A stretch of DNA of 64,000 nt from Fibrobacter sp. (lineage in GTDB: Bacteria > Fibrobacterota > Fibrobacteria > Fibrobacterales > Fibrobacteraceae). The number at the start of each line of letters is the position of its first letter. Positions within the stretch are counted from its first letter, which is position 1. Positions 45,343-53,453 of this stretch are shown piece after piece. A program made the position numbers and the translations under genes. The stretch spans positions 1-64,000 of the forward strand of contig JAFPWY010000012.1 in the NCBI GenBank assembly GCA_017412605.1, given 5' to 3'. A model generated the notes under the pieces. It was given only the letters and a program-made list of their open reading frames with translations. It ran no database searches and was not told the DNA's origin.

Positions 45343-45716
45343 AGGGAGGAGGGGCTAGGATCTAGGGGCTAGGGAAAGACGAGTGAGAAGTAGGAAGTAG
45401 ACAGTGGTTGGTGGTTAGGGATAAATAGAGAATTTGTCATTCGCAGGCGCATGACTCGTCGGCTCAGCCATGCCGAAACGCAAGCGTTTTGGCGTGGCAT
45501 TCGCCTTGGTTGTCATTGCGAAGGGCGAATAGCCCTGAAGTAATCTCCGTTAGAGAATCTAGAGGTTAGAATCTAGGGGCGAGGGAGAAATATCACGGCT
45601 TCTCCGTCTTAATTGACGCACGAAGTGCGTGATTCTTTTCACTAGCCTCTTGCCTCGTGCCTGAAACCTCACTGCTCACTGCTCGTGCCTCGAACCCCGA
45701 GCCTCGTGCCTCATTT
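45343..45716. repeat. Dispersed repeat block with 37-bp repeat and heptad element, copy 5
   Basis: The block covers most of the 436-base gap before the Omp85 gene; no gene is present. CTAG heptads (45352-45372) come first, then units of the AAGTAGG and TGGTTGG types. The 37-bp repeat lies at 45512-45548, inverted relative to 19391-19427 with only two differences. The hairpin element follows (degenerate ACGGC hairpin at about 45595, ACGCAC-GAA-GTGCGT at 45616-45630). The block closes with CTCACTG/CTCGTGC-type heptads. Confidence 0.85.
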
Positions 45717-45734
45717 TTTCTATTTTTCCTTTTC

Positions 45735-47111
45735 GTGATTGATTTTGTGAAAATAGTAGGTCTTCTCGTCGGGTGCTGTGCCTTTGCTGCCTTTGCCGAG
45801 CCATCTGTCGCCCCGGAAGCGGGTGCCGCCGGTTGCTCCGATGGCGTGGTGGTCTCGTCCATTGAATTCAAGGGCCTGGAACATACGAAGCCGCGCGTCG
45901 TGGAACGTGAACTGCTGAACCGTGTGGGGGAGCCGTTCTCCGCTGAAAAGTTCGAAGCTGAAAAACTCCGCCTGCAGGACCTGGACCTGTTCACCGAAAT
46001 CACCGTAGCCTGCACCCCCGCAGCTCCCCAGCCCTCGCACCTCGCACCTCGCTCCTCGAGCCTTACTTACACCTTCAAGGAAATTTTTCGCTGGATACCC
46101 TCTCCGGCGGGCAAGGAAACTGACCGCGACGGGCTTATGCTCGGCCTTGCTCTTGCGAACCTCAACGTACTTGGCGAAGATATCCGCGCCGAAATCCAGT
46201 ACCGTACATCCACCGACCCGTTTCTTGACAATAACGAGTACGCTTTATATGTGAGTTCCCCTTACTTTTTCGGGCTCCCGCTCGGCTGGAATTTCGAGTT
46301 CCTGCGGACCGACAGCTATGACGATATCCGCGGTTACCAGGACGATAGCTGGCTGGTAGATCTAGACCTGGATTATGCGCTTCTTCCTCATTTGTCTCTC
46401 CTGGGTACGCTTGCGGGTAGAATCTTGGAGAGGGCCGCGTTCTTGCCTGAATTCGGTTTGGGCTTTGCGTTCGATTACCGCGACAGCAAGCTTGATTCGC
46501 GCAAGGGTGTATATTACGAATACATGCTGACTCACGTGGGCGGCACGGACGAGTTCTTGGTGGCCTGTGAAGGTGGTTGCGAGAGCTTGGGGAGCGAGGA
46601 CTACTGGGAACTCTTGACGGACGCCCGCGCCTATTTTACCGTGAGCCGTTTTGTGACCGGTGCGACGGCTCTCGCGCGCTTCCGCCCGGGTGACGTGAAG
46701 TTCTACGACTACTATTACCACGGGGGACCGAATACTTTCCGCGGTCGTGGTGGTACTTCCTTCGGCGGTGAAGATGATGAGGCCGATTCTGTACGCCTTG
46801 GGGTTCACGAGGTTCTGCTCACTCTTGAAGAGCGCTTCGTGCTGATGGAACGGCATGCTGCAAGCGTACTGGGTGTCAATTTCTTCTACGGGGTGCAGCT
46901 CGTTGCCGGCCTGGACGGAAGCCTCCTGTGGGACAAGGGACACCCCGGCTGGGAAGATTACGAGGGGGCCGTCTATGGCGGTGTCCATCTGGTTATCCCG
47001 GCTCTTGACCGAATTCGATTTGAGGTGGGCTATAGGCCAGATAGGGGAGAGCCCGCATTCTATTTCGGGCTGTTTGACAAGGTCACTTCGGCTCGCTGGC
47101 GCAGCCGCTGA
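45735..47111 (+). CDS. Small Omp85-family outer-membrane protein with one POTRA domain
   Basis: The product has 458 residues from the GTG at 45735 (another GTG at 45747 is possible). The signal peptide ends A-F-A before E-P-S. The upstream ATG at 45657 would translate repeat DNA and is rejected. One POTRA domain (about 38-95) shows I-E-F-K-G-L-E-H and F-T-E-I-T-V. The Omp85 barrel follows (about 115-458), with the G-P-N-T-F-R-G-R-G pattern near residue 335. A proline/serine-rich insert at about 96-110 comes from a heptad array. It is shorter than BamA, so it is more like a TamA-type or patatin-less member. Confidence 0.8.
   Translation: MIDFVKIVGLLVGCCAFAAFAEPSVAPEAGAAGCSDGVVVSSIEFKGLEHTKPRVVERELLNRVGEPFSAEKFEAEKLRLQDLDLFTEITVACTPAAPQPSHLAPRSSSLTYTFKEIFRWIPSPAGKETDRDGLMLGLALANLNVLGEDIRAEIQYRTSTDPFLDNNEYALYVSSPYFFGLPLGWNFEFLRTDSYDDIRGYQDDSWLVDLDLDYALLPHLSLLGTLAGRILERAAFLPEFGLGFAFDYRDSKLDSRKGVYYEYMLTHVGGTDEFLVACEGGCESLGSEDYWELLTDARAYFTVSRFVTGATALARFRPGDVKFYDYYYHGGPNTFRGRGGTSFGGEDDEADSVRLGVHEVLLTLEERFVLMERHAASVLGVNFFYGVQLVAGLDGSLLWDKGHPGWEDYEGAVYGGVHLVIPALDRIRFEVGYRPDRGEPAFYFGLFDKVTSARWRSR
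46031..46065. repeat. In-frame heptad array inside the Omp85 gene
   Basis: Four 7-bp units run from 46033 to 46060: two exact CCTCGCA, then CCTCGCT and CCTCGAG. They lie between the POTRA domain and the barrel, a loop position likely to tolerate insertion. Confidence 0.75.
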
Positions 47112-47208
47112 CGCCCTTGACCTTTTTGTAAAATTTTGTTAAATTTGAGTTGCTTTTTTGGTATGAAAGATAAATCGGGCTCGATGTGAGCCCCTCTGGA
47201 GAAAATAG

Positions 47209-47799
47209 ATGTCAATAAATTACCTGGATCTCCCCATTGGTCGCAAGTACCCTTACGAGGTGGAATGCGTGGTGGAAATCGGCAAGGATACAAGCCTCAA
47301 GTACGAATATGACGAGCGCCTGCATGTGTTCCGTTTGGACCGCTGCCTGCTCAGTTCTATGAGCTATCCCTGCACATATGGCTTTATCCCGAGCACCAAG
47401 GCCGACGACGGCGACGCGCTCGACATGCTTATCTACAGCCCGGCCTCGATGATGACGGGCACTGTCTGCACCTGCCGCGTCATCGGCGCACTCGACATGA
47501 CCGACGGCGGCAAGAAGGACTACAAGGTCCTGGGCGTACCGGTTTTCAACCCGCGCCCCATCAAGGACATCGGCGATGTGGACCAGATGTTCCTGCGCAT
47601 CACCAAGAACTTCTTCCAGAACTACAAGGAACTGGAAGGCAAGGACGTGCAGATTGGCGAATGGCAAGACGCTTCGTTTGCCCGCGAAAAGGTGATTGCC
47701 GCCCATCGTGCCTATTTCCAGAACCAGGTGCAGATTCCCGATACCTACTACCAGGAACCGGAACACGGCGACCATCTCCCGCCCGAAGAACTCATCTAG
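47209..47799 (+). CDS. ppa: Soluble inorganic pyrophosphatase, family I
   Basis: This 196-residue enzyme hydrolyses pyrophosphate to drive biosynthetic reactions. The active site is visible: Y-E-V-E near 16, Y-G-F-I-P, the metal-binding D-D-G-D-A-L-D (near 66), and G-V-P-V-F-N. GGAG lies upstream of the ATG. A clear terminator follows. Confidence 0.93.
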   Translation: MSINYLDLPIGRKYPYEVECVVEIGKDTSLKYEYDERLHVFRLDRCLLSSMSYPCTYGFIPSTKADDGDALDMLIYSPASMMTGTVCTCRVIGALDMTDGGKKDYKVLGVPVFNPRPIKDIGDVDQMFLRITKNFFQNYKELEGKDVQIGEWQDASFAREKVIAAHRAYFQNQVQIPDTYYQEPEHGDHLPPEELI

Positions 47800-47820
47800 C
47801 GCGGCTCGGAACTTTATTTT

Positions 47821-47841
47821 GGGGCGAAAGCCCCTTTTTTT
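47821..47841 (+). terminator. Intrinsic terminator after ppa
   Basis: GGGGC-GAAA-GCCCC stem-loop with a tetraloop is followed by seven T. It lies 21 bases after the ppa stop. Confidence 0.88.
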
Positions 47842-47973
47842 GTGCGTAAACATGTGATTTTCTTTGCATTTTGCGAAAAAAAAGGGGGATAGCTGTTTGA
47901 AAAGCGGTAAAAAGATGTATTTTTGTAAGCAACTAGTTACAATTCTATAGTAGGCTAGCCTACAGGAGTTAAG

Positions 47974-50220
47974 ATGATTTTAAAACGCAGTTCTTTTATG
48001 ATGCTGGGTTCAGCGGTCTTTTCTGCGGCCCTGCTTCTCAGCGCTTGCGGCGATAGTTCGTCGACTACTAACGGAGACGATGATCTCGGGGTGACCGAGG
48101 TCAAGGCGAAGTCCTCCAGTAGCAGTAAGAAAAAGAATTCCAGTTCCAGTTCCGATACATCGGTGAATGATGCCGAGGATCCGTCTGATCTCAAGGAATC
48201 CAAGTCCTTGCCTGCGCCGTCGGGTGTGACCCTGACCAAGCTTGCCCCGAGCGTTTGGGAACTGACCTTCTCCTACGAATCGGACGAAGCCGAAAAGTTT
48301 GTCGTGCAGCGTTTTGCTCCTGGGAACAAGTCCTGGGAGGAATATGACGAAATCGATGCCGAAATGACTCGATTCCTCGTCGATGGCGCAGACAATGGCG
48401 GTTACTACTACCGTTTTGCCGCAAAGAACGACAAGACTCGTTCCGCCTACACCAAGGAAGTGTTTGTTTCCGATGAAGCTGAATATGCCGATGGCATCAG
48501 TCTCGCCGCTCCTACGGCAAAGCCGAACGTCTCCGAGGAAAACGTCCTCGAAATCGTTCTTACCGGGAACTACCCGAGCAAGAAGATTTTGAACTCCACT
48601 TACAACAAGAATTCCAAGGGCAAGACCGTTGGCGGCGTGTACTACCAGGCGCGCTTTGTGACGGGAGCCGAGAAGAGCGTCGACACGGTCAAGGTCAGTG
48701 CCGACAAGTCTTCCATTTCCAAGGAATTCAAGAATGTTGATGAACAGTGCAACGCCTATGCTCAGATTCGCGTAGTCTGGACTGACAAGAACGGTGTTTC
48801 CGATTACGGCGACTGGTCCGACCCGATGGGTTCGAAGGCCGGCACGAATGCCAACCTCATTGACGAGGATGGCCGCTGCAATGGCAAGGGCTCTTCCGAC
48901 GATGAAGACTCGGGAAGCAGCTCCGAAAAGCCGGGTGTCTCCTTTGCTGTTCCGACAAACCTGATGGTGCAGAAGCAGGATGCTGGCACCTGGATGCTGG
49001 AATGGTCGTATGTGCCGGTCAAGACTCGTCCGGAAGACGGCTTTGTTGTCCAGAAGCTTGACTTGGAAAAGAGCAAGTGGGAAAATTTTGATACTACCGG
49101 TGCTGGCGTCTATCGTGCCATGATTACTGGACTTACCGATCCTTACAACTATTTCCGCGTGGCTGCTTTTGATGACGATGGCAAGTCCGATTTCTCCTCG
49201 GATGTGCTTATCGCGCTTACGGAAGAAGATGCCGAAGCGATCACCGTCGCTCCTCCTGCAAATGTCACTATCGCACGTATCGCACCGAGCGTCTGGGAAC
49301 TCAGCTGGCAGTACGACATTTCGACCGACAATCCGGATAGGAAATTCATCATCCAGTCTTCTAAGCTGAAAGACTTTGAATGGACTGATGTGGAAACCGA
49401 TATTGAAGGTAACGTGCGTTATTACCGTATTCAGGGTCGTGACAAGATCGAGACCTATTACCGCATGGCCGTCATCGACAAGGAAGATACTTCCGCCTTT
49501 ACGGAAGCGGTCCAGTTGACTCCGGAAATTCCGTACCGCGAATACATGGCGCTTGATGTTCCTGTTCCGTCGATGAAGATGGTCAAGTGGTACACCACGG
49601 CCTACGAAGTGGACCAGGATACTTCTACGAAGACCGATATATCGTATGTTGATGCTACAGCGTCATACACGATTACCGGTAACTTTATCAGCAAGTATAT
49701 CGCCGAATCGGAATATACGGATACTGTTTACTATGAGGCCCGCTGGTTCACTTCTCTGCAGCATTATAATGACTTCAAGATTGAAGGGTGCGAAGGCAAG
49801 AAAAATTCGGATGCTTGTGATAGCTGCTATTGGACTGAAGCATTCCCGTATGCGGAACCGTCCATCACTAAGGGATTCTATGAATCCGATTCGATTGTTG
49901 CTTCCATCTGGGAAAATGGTCAAAAGAAGGATTCCGTAATGGAGATGCACGAATATTGTGTATATAAATCCGGTTACGTATCATCTGATCACTCGAAGAT
50001 TTATGATCCTTCCACAGATGAATCTACACGAATCAGGCTAATGAATAGAGAAGAGATTATGTCCTCGTGCTTGCTAAGCTATCTCCGCGGACTTTGTGAC
50101 TACTTCGTACAGCTCCGCATTGTCTGGACCGACAAGAATGGCGAGACAGACTGGAGCGAATGGACGCAGCCGTTCAGTATCTCGGATATTGGTGGTGCTG
50201 AAGACATCTGCAGTAAGTAA
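47974..50220 (+). CDS. Fibrobacter-type lipoprotein with FN3-like repeats
   Basis: This 748-residue lipoprotein has lipobox L-L-S-A-C (Cys25) and Ser/Lys-rich runs (28-70). At least three FN3-like modules start near residues 78, 325 and 425, marked by P-S-G-V-T-L-T, P-T-N-L-M-V-Q and P-A-N-V-T-I-A followed by W-E-L or W-M-L-E-W. A different repeated module contains I-R-V-V-W-T-D-K-N-G near 270 and 725. Ordinary FN3 modules mediate extracellular binding, so a surface binding role is inferred. Confidence 0.72.
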   Translation: MILKRSSFMMLGSAVFSAALLLSACGDSSSTTNGDDDLGVTEVKAKSSSSSKKKNSSSSSDTSVNDAEDPSDLKESKSLPAPSGVTLTKLAPSVWELTFSYESDEAEKFVVQRFAPGNKSWEEYDEIDAEMTRFLVDGADNGGYYYRFAAKNDKTRSAYTKEVFVSDEAEYADGISLAAPTAKPNVSEENVLEIVLTGNYPSKKILNSTYNKNSKGKTVGGVYYQARFVTGAEKSVDTVKVSADKSSISKEFKNVDEQCNAYAQIRVVWTDKNGVSDYGDWSDPMGSKAGTNANLIDEDGRCNGKGSSDDEDSGSSSEKPGVSFAVPTNLMVQKQDAGTWMLEWSYVPVKTRPEDGFVVQKLDLEKSKWENFDTTGAGVYRAMITGLTDPYNYFRVAAFDDDGKSDFSSDVLIALTEEDAEAITVAPPANVTIARIAPSVWELSWQYDISTDNPDRKFIIQSSKLKDFEWTDVETDIEGNVRYYRIQGRDKIETYYRMAVIDKEDTSAFTEAVQLTPEIPYREYMALDVPVPSMKMVKWYTTAYEVDQDTSTKTDISYVDATASYTITGNFISKYIAESEYTDTVYYEARWFTSLQHYNDFKIEGCEGKKNSDACDSCYWTEAFPYAEPSITKGFYESDSIVASIWENGQKKDSVMEMHEYCVYKSGYVSSDHSKIYDPSTDESTRIRLMNREEIMSSCLLSYLRGLCDYFVQLRIVWTDKNGETDWSEWTQPFSISDIGGAEDICSK

Positions 50221-50244
50221 ACCTGCTTGACGAAATTAAACGAG

Positions 50245-50266
50245 CCTCCCTTCGGGGAGGTTTTTT
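50245..50266 (+). terminator. Intrinsic terminator after the FN3 lipoprotein
   Basis: CCTCCC-TTCG-GGGAGG stem-loop with a stable UUCG loop is followed by six T. It lies 25 bases after the stop. Confidence 0.9.
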
Positions 50267-50267
50267 G

Positions 50268-50474
50268 TATGGTAGGGGGTAGGATCTAGGGGCTAGGATC
50301 TAGGGGCTAGGGAGAAATATCACGGCTTCGCCGTCTGTTATTAATGCACAAAGTGCGTGATAATGAGAAGTGAGGTCGGGGCTAAAGCCCCTTTGAGCAG
50401 TCAGCAACGAGTAGCAAAACTGCAGAAACTATACCTCATGGCTCACTGTTCATTGCTCATGGCTCACGCCTCTA
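50268..50474. repeat. Dispersed heptad/hairpin intergenic element, copy 6
   Basis: The clearest CTAG array runs from 50274 to 50314: alternating CTAGGAT and CTAGGGG units at strict 7-bp spacing. Hairpin ACGGC-TTC-GCCGT lies at 50322-50334, a shortened GCAC-AAA-GTGC hairpin near 50346, GGGGC-TAAA-GCCCC at 50378-50391, and GCTCATG-type heptads close the block. The nuoN stop codon (50472-50474, minus strand) lies at its right edge. Confidence 0.88.
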
Positions 50475-51914
50475 GAACGTAAATCCGCCAAAGATGTTGT
50501 TGCTCAGGAAGGGAAGTACGCCGAGCAGCACGACAGCGACGGTAAGCGCCACGATAATCGTTCTTTGGCGCTTTGTAAGGCGCAACGGTGAGAGGTGGTC
50601 TTCGGGCTCGTCGATCCAGGCGCTCTTGATGAGCTGCAAGTAGTAGTAAAGGGCGACGACGTTGTTCAGTACGGCAAAGGCCACGAGCGCATAGTGACCG
50701 GTTGTTGCGCCGGCGAAGAACAGGTGGAATTTGCCGAAGAAGCCAGCAAGGGGCGGAATGCCCGCAAGGCTGAACATGGACACGGCTAGCGCAATGGCGA
50801 GTGCCGGGTTCTGCTTGCTGAGCCCGCGCAGGGAGTCGAACGTCTCTTCGCGGTGGTGGCCGATGATGCCGAAGATGAAGAATGCGAGGTAGTTCGAGAG
50901 CGCGTAGACGAACAGGTAGTAGATGATGGCCGTGCGTGCCATCTCGACGGGCCCGAGGAGCGCAATCATGATATAGCCGGCCTGCGCAATGGAACTGTAG
51001 GCCATGAAGCGGCGGAGGCGTGTCTGCTTGAGAGCGCCCAGGTTGCCGACAAAGAGCGTTGTGCCGGCGAGCAGAGCGATGAACGGAGCCATCTGTTCCT
51101 GCACGGGGGCGAGGGGGCCGAAGACGAGCACGACGAGGAAGGCGATGGCCGCCGCCTTGGACGTGACGGAAAGGACCGCCGTCACCGGAGTGGGGGCGCC
51201 TTCGTAGACATCGGGGGCCCAGGTGTAGAACGGGAACAGCGTGAGCTTGAAGCCTATTCCGCAGAAGAGGAACAGGATGGACAGCCACAGCAGCGGGTGT
51301 GTCGCGCTGGCCTCGACAGCCATGCGGATGTCGTTGAAGTAGATGGAGCCCGAGAAACCGTACAGGTAGCTGAAGCCGAACAGCTCGAACGCTGTTGCTA
51401 CAGAGCCCATCATGATGTACTTTGTGGCCGCCTCGGAGCCCAACTGGTCTTTCTTGTTCCAGGCTGTGAGCGCATACATCGGAATGGTGGCGATTTCGAG
51501 GCCGAGGAAGAACGTGAGCATGTCGCATGCCGAGACGATGGTGAAGCCGCCAAAGGTGGCAAACGCTATCGCGCCGGTGAATTCCGCAATCTGGTGCATT
51601 TGCGGCTTGCCGTCGGCCCCGTGCTCGAAGTAGTCTTTCGAAAGCCACATGCCGAGCATGGCCGAAAGCATGAGCACTTCGCGGATGAGCACGCCGAAGT
51701 CGTCAATTTTCCAGTTGCAGATGAAGAACTTGCCGACGTTGTTGGTGAGCGGGATGAAATTCAGAAGGACGAAGATGGCGATGAAGCCGATGTTCGCGAT
51801 GCGCCAAGGAATCTGCGAGCGGTAGCTGCAGAAAAGCCTGCTCCCGATGACAATGAACGGGAAAAGTAGGAGGAGCGCGTCAGGAATGATGAAGTTCGGT
51901 AGGATAAAGTTCAT
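50472..51914 (-). CDS. nuoN: NADH-quinone oxidoreductase subunit N
   Basis: This 480-residue antiporter-like subunit of complex I has about 14 membrane helices. Conserved features are the Lys in K-A-A-A-I-A-F (TM7 region), Y-S-S-I-A-Q-A-G-Y, and L-A-G-I-P-P-L-A-G-F-F-G-K. It is one of three proton-pumping modules with NuoL and NuoM. It is the last gene of the minus-strand operon. Confidence 0.95.
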   Translation of the reverse strand: MNFILPNFIIPDALLLLFPFIVIGSRLFCSYRSQIPWRIANIGFIAIFVLLNFIPLTNNVGKFFICNWKIDDFGVLIREVLMLSAMLGMWLSKDYFEHGADGKPQMHQIAEFTGAIAFATFGGFTIVSACDMLTFFLGLEIATIPMYALTAWNKKDQLGSEAATKYIMMGSVATAFELFGFSYLYGFSGSIYFNDIRMAVEASATHPLLWLSILFLFCGIGFKLTLFPFYTWAPDVYEGAPTPVTAVLSVTSKAAAIAFLVVLVFGPLAPVQEQMAPFIALLAGTTLFVGNLGALKQTRLRRFMAYSSIAQAGYIMIALLGPVEMARTAIIYYLFVYALSNYLAFFIFGIIGHHREETFDSLRGLSKQNPALAIALAVSMFSLAGIPPLAGFFGKFHLFFAGATTGHYALVAFAVLNNVVALYYYLQLIKSAWIDEPEDHLSPLRLTKRQRTIIVALTVAVVLLGVLPFLSNNIFGGFTF

Positions 51915-51917
51915 TGT

Positions 51918-53447
51918 TTAACCTCCAACCACGGTGGCCGTCGCGGCGGCAATCCTGTCAAAAATCGGGGCGATGCTCGTGTCAAGCATGTCGGCTATCC
52001 AGCCGGGGCAAACGCCGATAATCAGCAGGCATAAAACCAGGAAGACGACAACGATCTTTTCGCGAAGGTCGGCGTCGGTAAGCGTTTCGTACTTGGCGGG
52101 CATGTTGCCGTGCAGCATGCGGTTCGCTGTCTGCAATATGTAAACGGCTGTCGTGGTGATGCTTAGGATGGCAAGCACGGTCACGAAGCGCGTGATGGTG
52201 GAATCCTGCTGGAACGCACCGATGAAGATGTTGCTCTCGGCGATGAACCCGCTGAATCCCGGAAGTCCGAGGCCGGCGAAGCCCGCAATGACGAATCCCA
52301 CTCCGAGGAACGGGAGCTTGCGCATGATGCCGCCCATCTGGGTGATGTCGCGGGTGTGCGTGCGTTCGTAGATCATGCCAATCGTGGCGAAGAACAGCCC
52401 GGTCAGGAAACCGTGCGAAATCATCTGGAGGCTAGCACCGCGCAGGCCCACGGGAGTGAGGGCGGCAAGGCCCAAGAAGATGAGGCCGAGGTGGCTGATG
52501 GAACTGTACGCTGTGATGTACTTGAGGTCCTTGTGGCGGATGGCGATGAAGGGCCCAAGCACCACATTGAATATCAGGAGCGCGACAACGTAGGGAAGCC
52601 ATATCTTGGCCGCCTCGGGCATGAGGAACATGGCCACGCGCAGGCAGCCGTAGGCACCCATCTTCATCATCACGCCGGCAGCGAGCATGGAAACTGCAGT
52701 CGGTGCCGCGGAATGGCCGTCGGGGCTCCAGAAGTGGAACGGGAAGAGCGAACTGGAAACTGCGAAGCCCATGAACATTACGGGGAATGCCCACATCTGG
52801 AAGTTCATCGGGAGCGTAATCCTCGAAAGGGCCATGATGCTCCAGCTGTCGAGCCCGGACTGGAAGTAAATTCCGAACAGGGTCGCAAGAATCATCGAGG
52901 AGCCGAAGGCGAGCGTCAAGGTGAGCTTCTTACCGCCGTAATCCTTGTTGCCGGAACCGTACCCGGCAATCATCAGGTACATGCAGAGCGCTTCCATCTC
53001 GTAGAACACGAAGAACAGGACGAGGTCCATGCTCATGAACACGCCGTAGACGCTGGTCGCAAGAATCTGGATAAGGGCGAAGAAGATTTTCTGGTTGCCC
53101 TTGATGTTCCAGCTGACGAGCATGCCCGTCCAGACGATAGCCGAGGTGAGGAACAGCAGCAGGATGTTCAGGCCGTCGGCACCGACGGTGTAGTGCGCGT
53201 TGATGCTGTTCAGCCACGGAATGTCGGTGAAGAAACGCAGCAGGAGCGGGAATGCCTTGGGATCGGCGGGGGCTGCGCCCATGGTGTAGACGCGGTAGGT
53301 GAGGTATCCGATAATCCCCATCACGACTGTGCCCGAAATGACATGCAGCAGCTTGATTGCCTTGATGTGCGTGCTCGGAATAGGCACGCTTATCGCCACT
53401 GCCAGCAGGGGAATTGCCCAAATAACGTTAAAAAGTAGCGTATCCAT
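51918..53447 (-). CDS. nuoM: NADH-quinone oxidoreductase subunit M
   Basis: This 509-residue antiporter-like subunit shows the F-Y-E-M-E-A-L motif with its key Glu, the Lys in P-T-A-V-S-M-L-A-A-G-V-M-M-K, and Y-S-S-I-S-H-L-G. About 14 membrane helices are expected. nuoN starts 3 bases after its stop. Confidence 0.95.
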   Translation of the reverse strand: MDTLLFNVIWAIPLLAVAISVPIPSTHIKAIKLLHVISGTVVMGIIGYLTYRVYTMGAAPADPKAFPLLLRFFTDIPWLNSINAHYTVGADGLNILLLFLTSAIVWTGMLVSWNIKGNQKIFFALIQILATSVYGVFMSMDLVLFFVFYEMEALCMYLMIAGYGSGNKDYGGKKLTLTLAFGSSMILATLFGIYFQSGLDSWSIMALSRITLPMNFQMWAFPVMFMGFAVSSSLFPFHFWSPDGHSAAPTAVSMLAAGVMMKMGAYGCLRVAMFLMPEAAKIWLPYVVALLIFNVVLGPFIAIRHKDLKYITAYSSISHLGLIFLGLAALTPVGLRGASLQMISHGFLTGLFFATIGMIYERTHTRDITQMGGIMRKLPFLGVGFVIAGFAGLGLPGFSGFIAESNIFIGAFQQDSTITRFVTVLAILSITTTAVYILQTANRMLHGNMPAKYETLTDADLREKIVVVFLVLCLLIIGVCPGWIADMLDTSIAPIFDRIAAATATVVGG

Positions 53448-53453
53448 AAAAAC

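Noticed and set aside
45657-45734. ATG at 45657 as start of the Omp85 gene
   Set aside because: The residues between 45657 and 45734 are encoded by a CTCACTG-type heptad array. A good signal peptide begins only at 45735 or 45747.
50274-50314. CRISPR array
   Set aside because: Units are 7 bp with no unique spacers. No cas gene is in the window.
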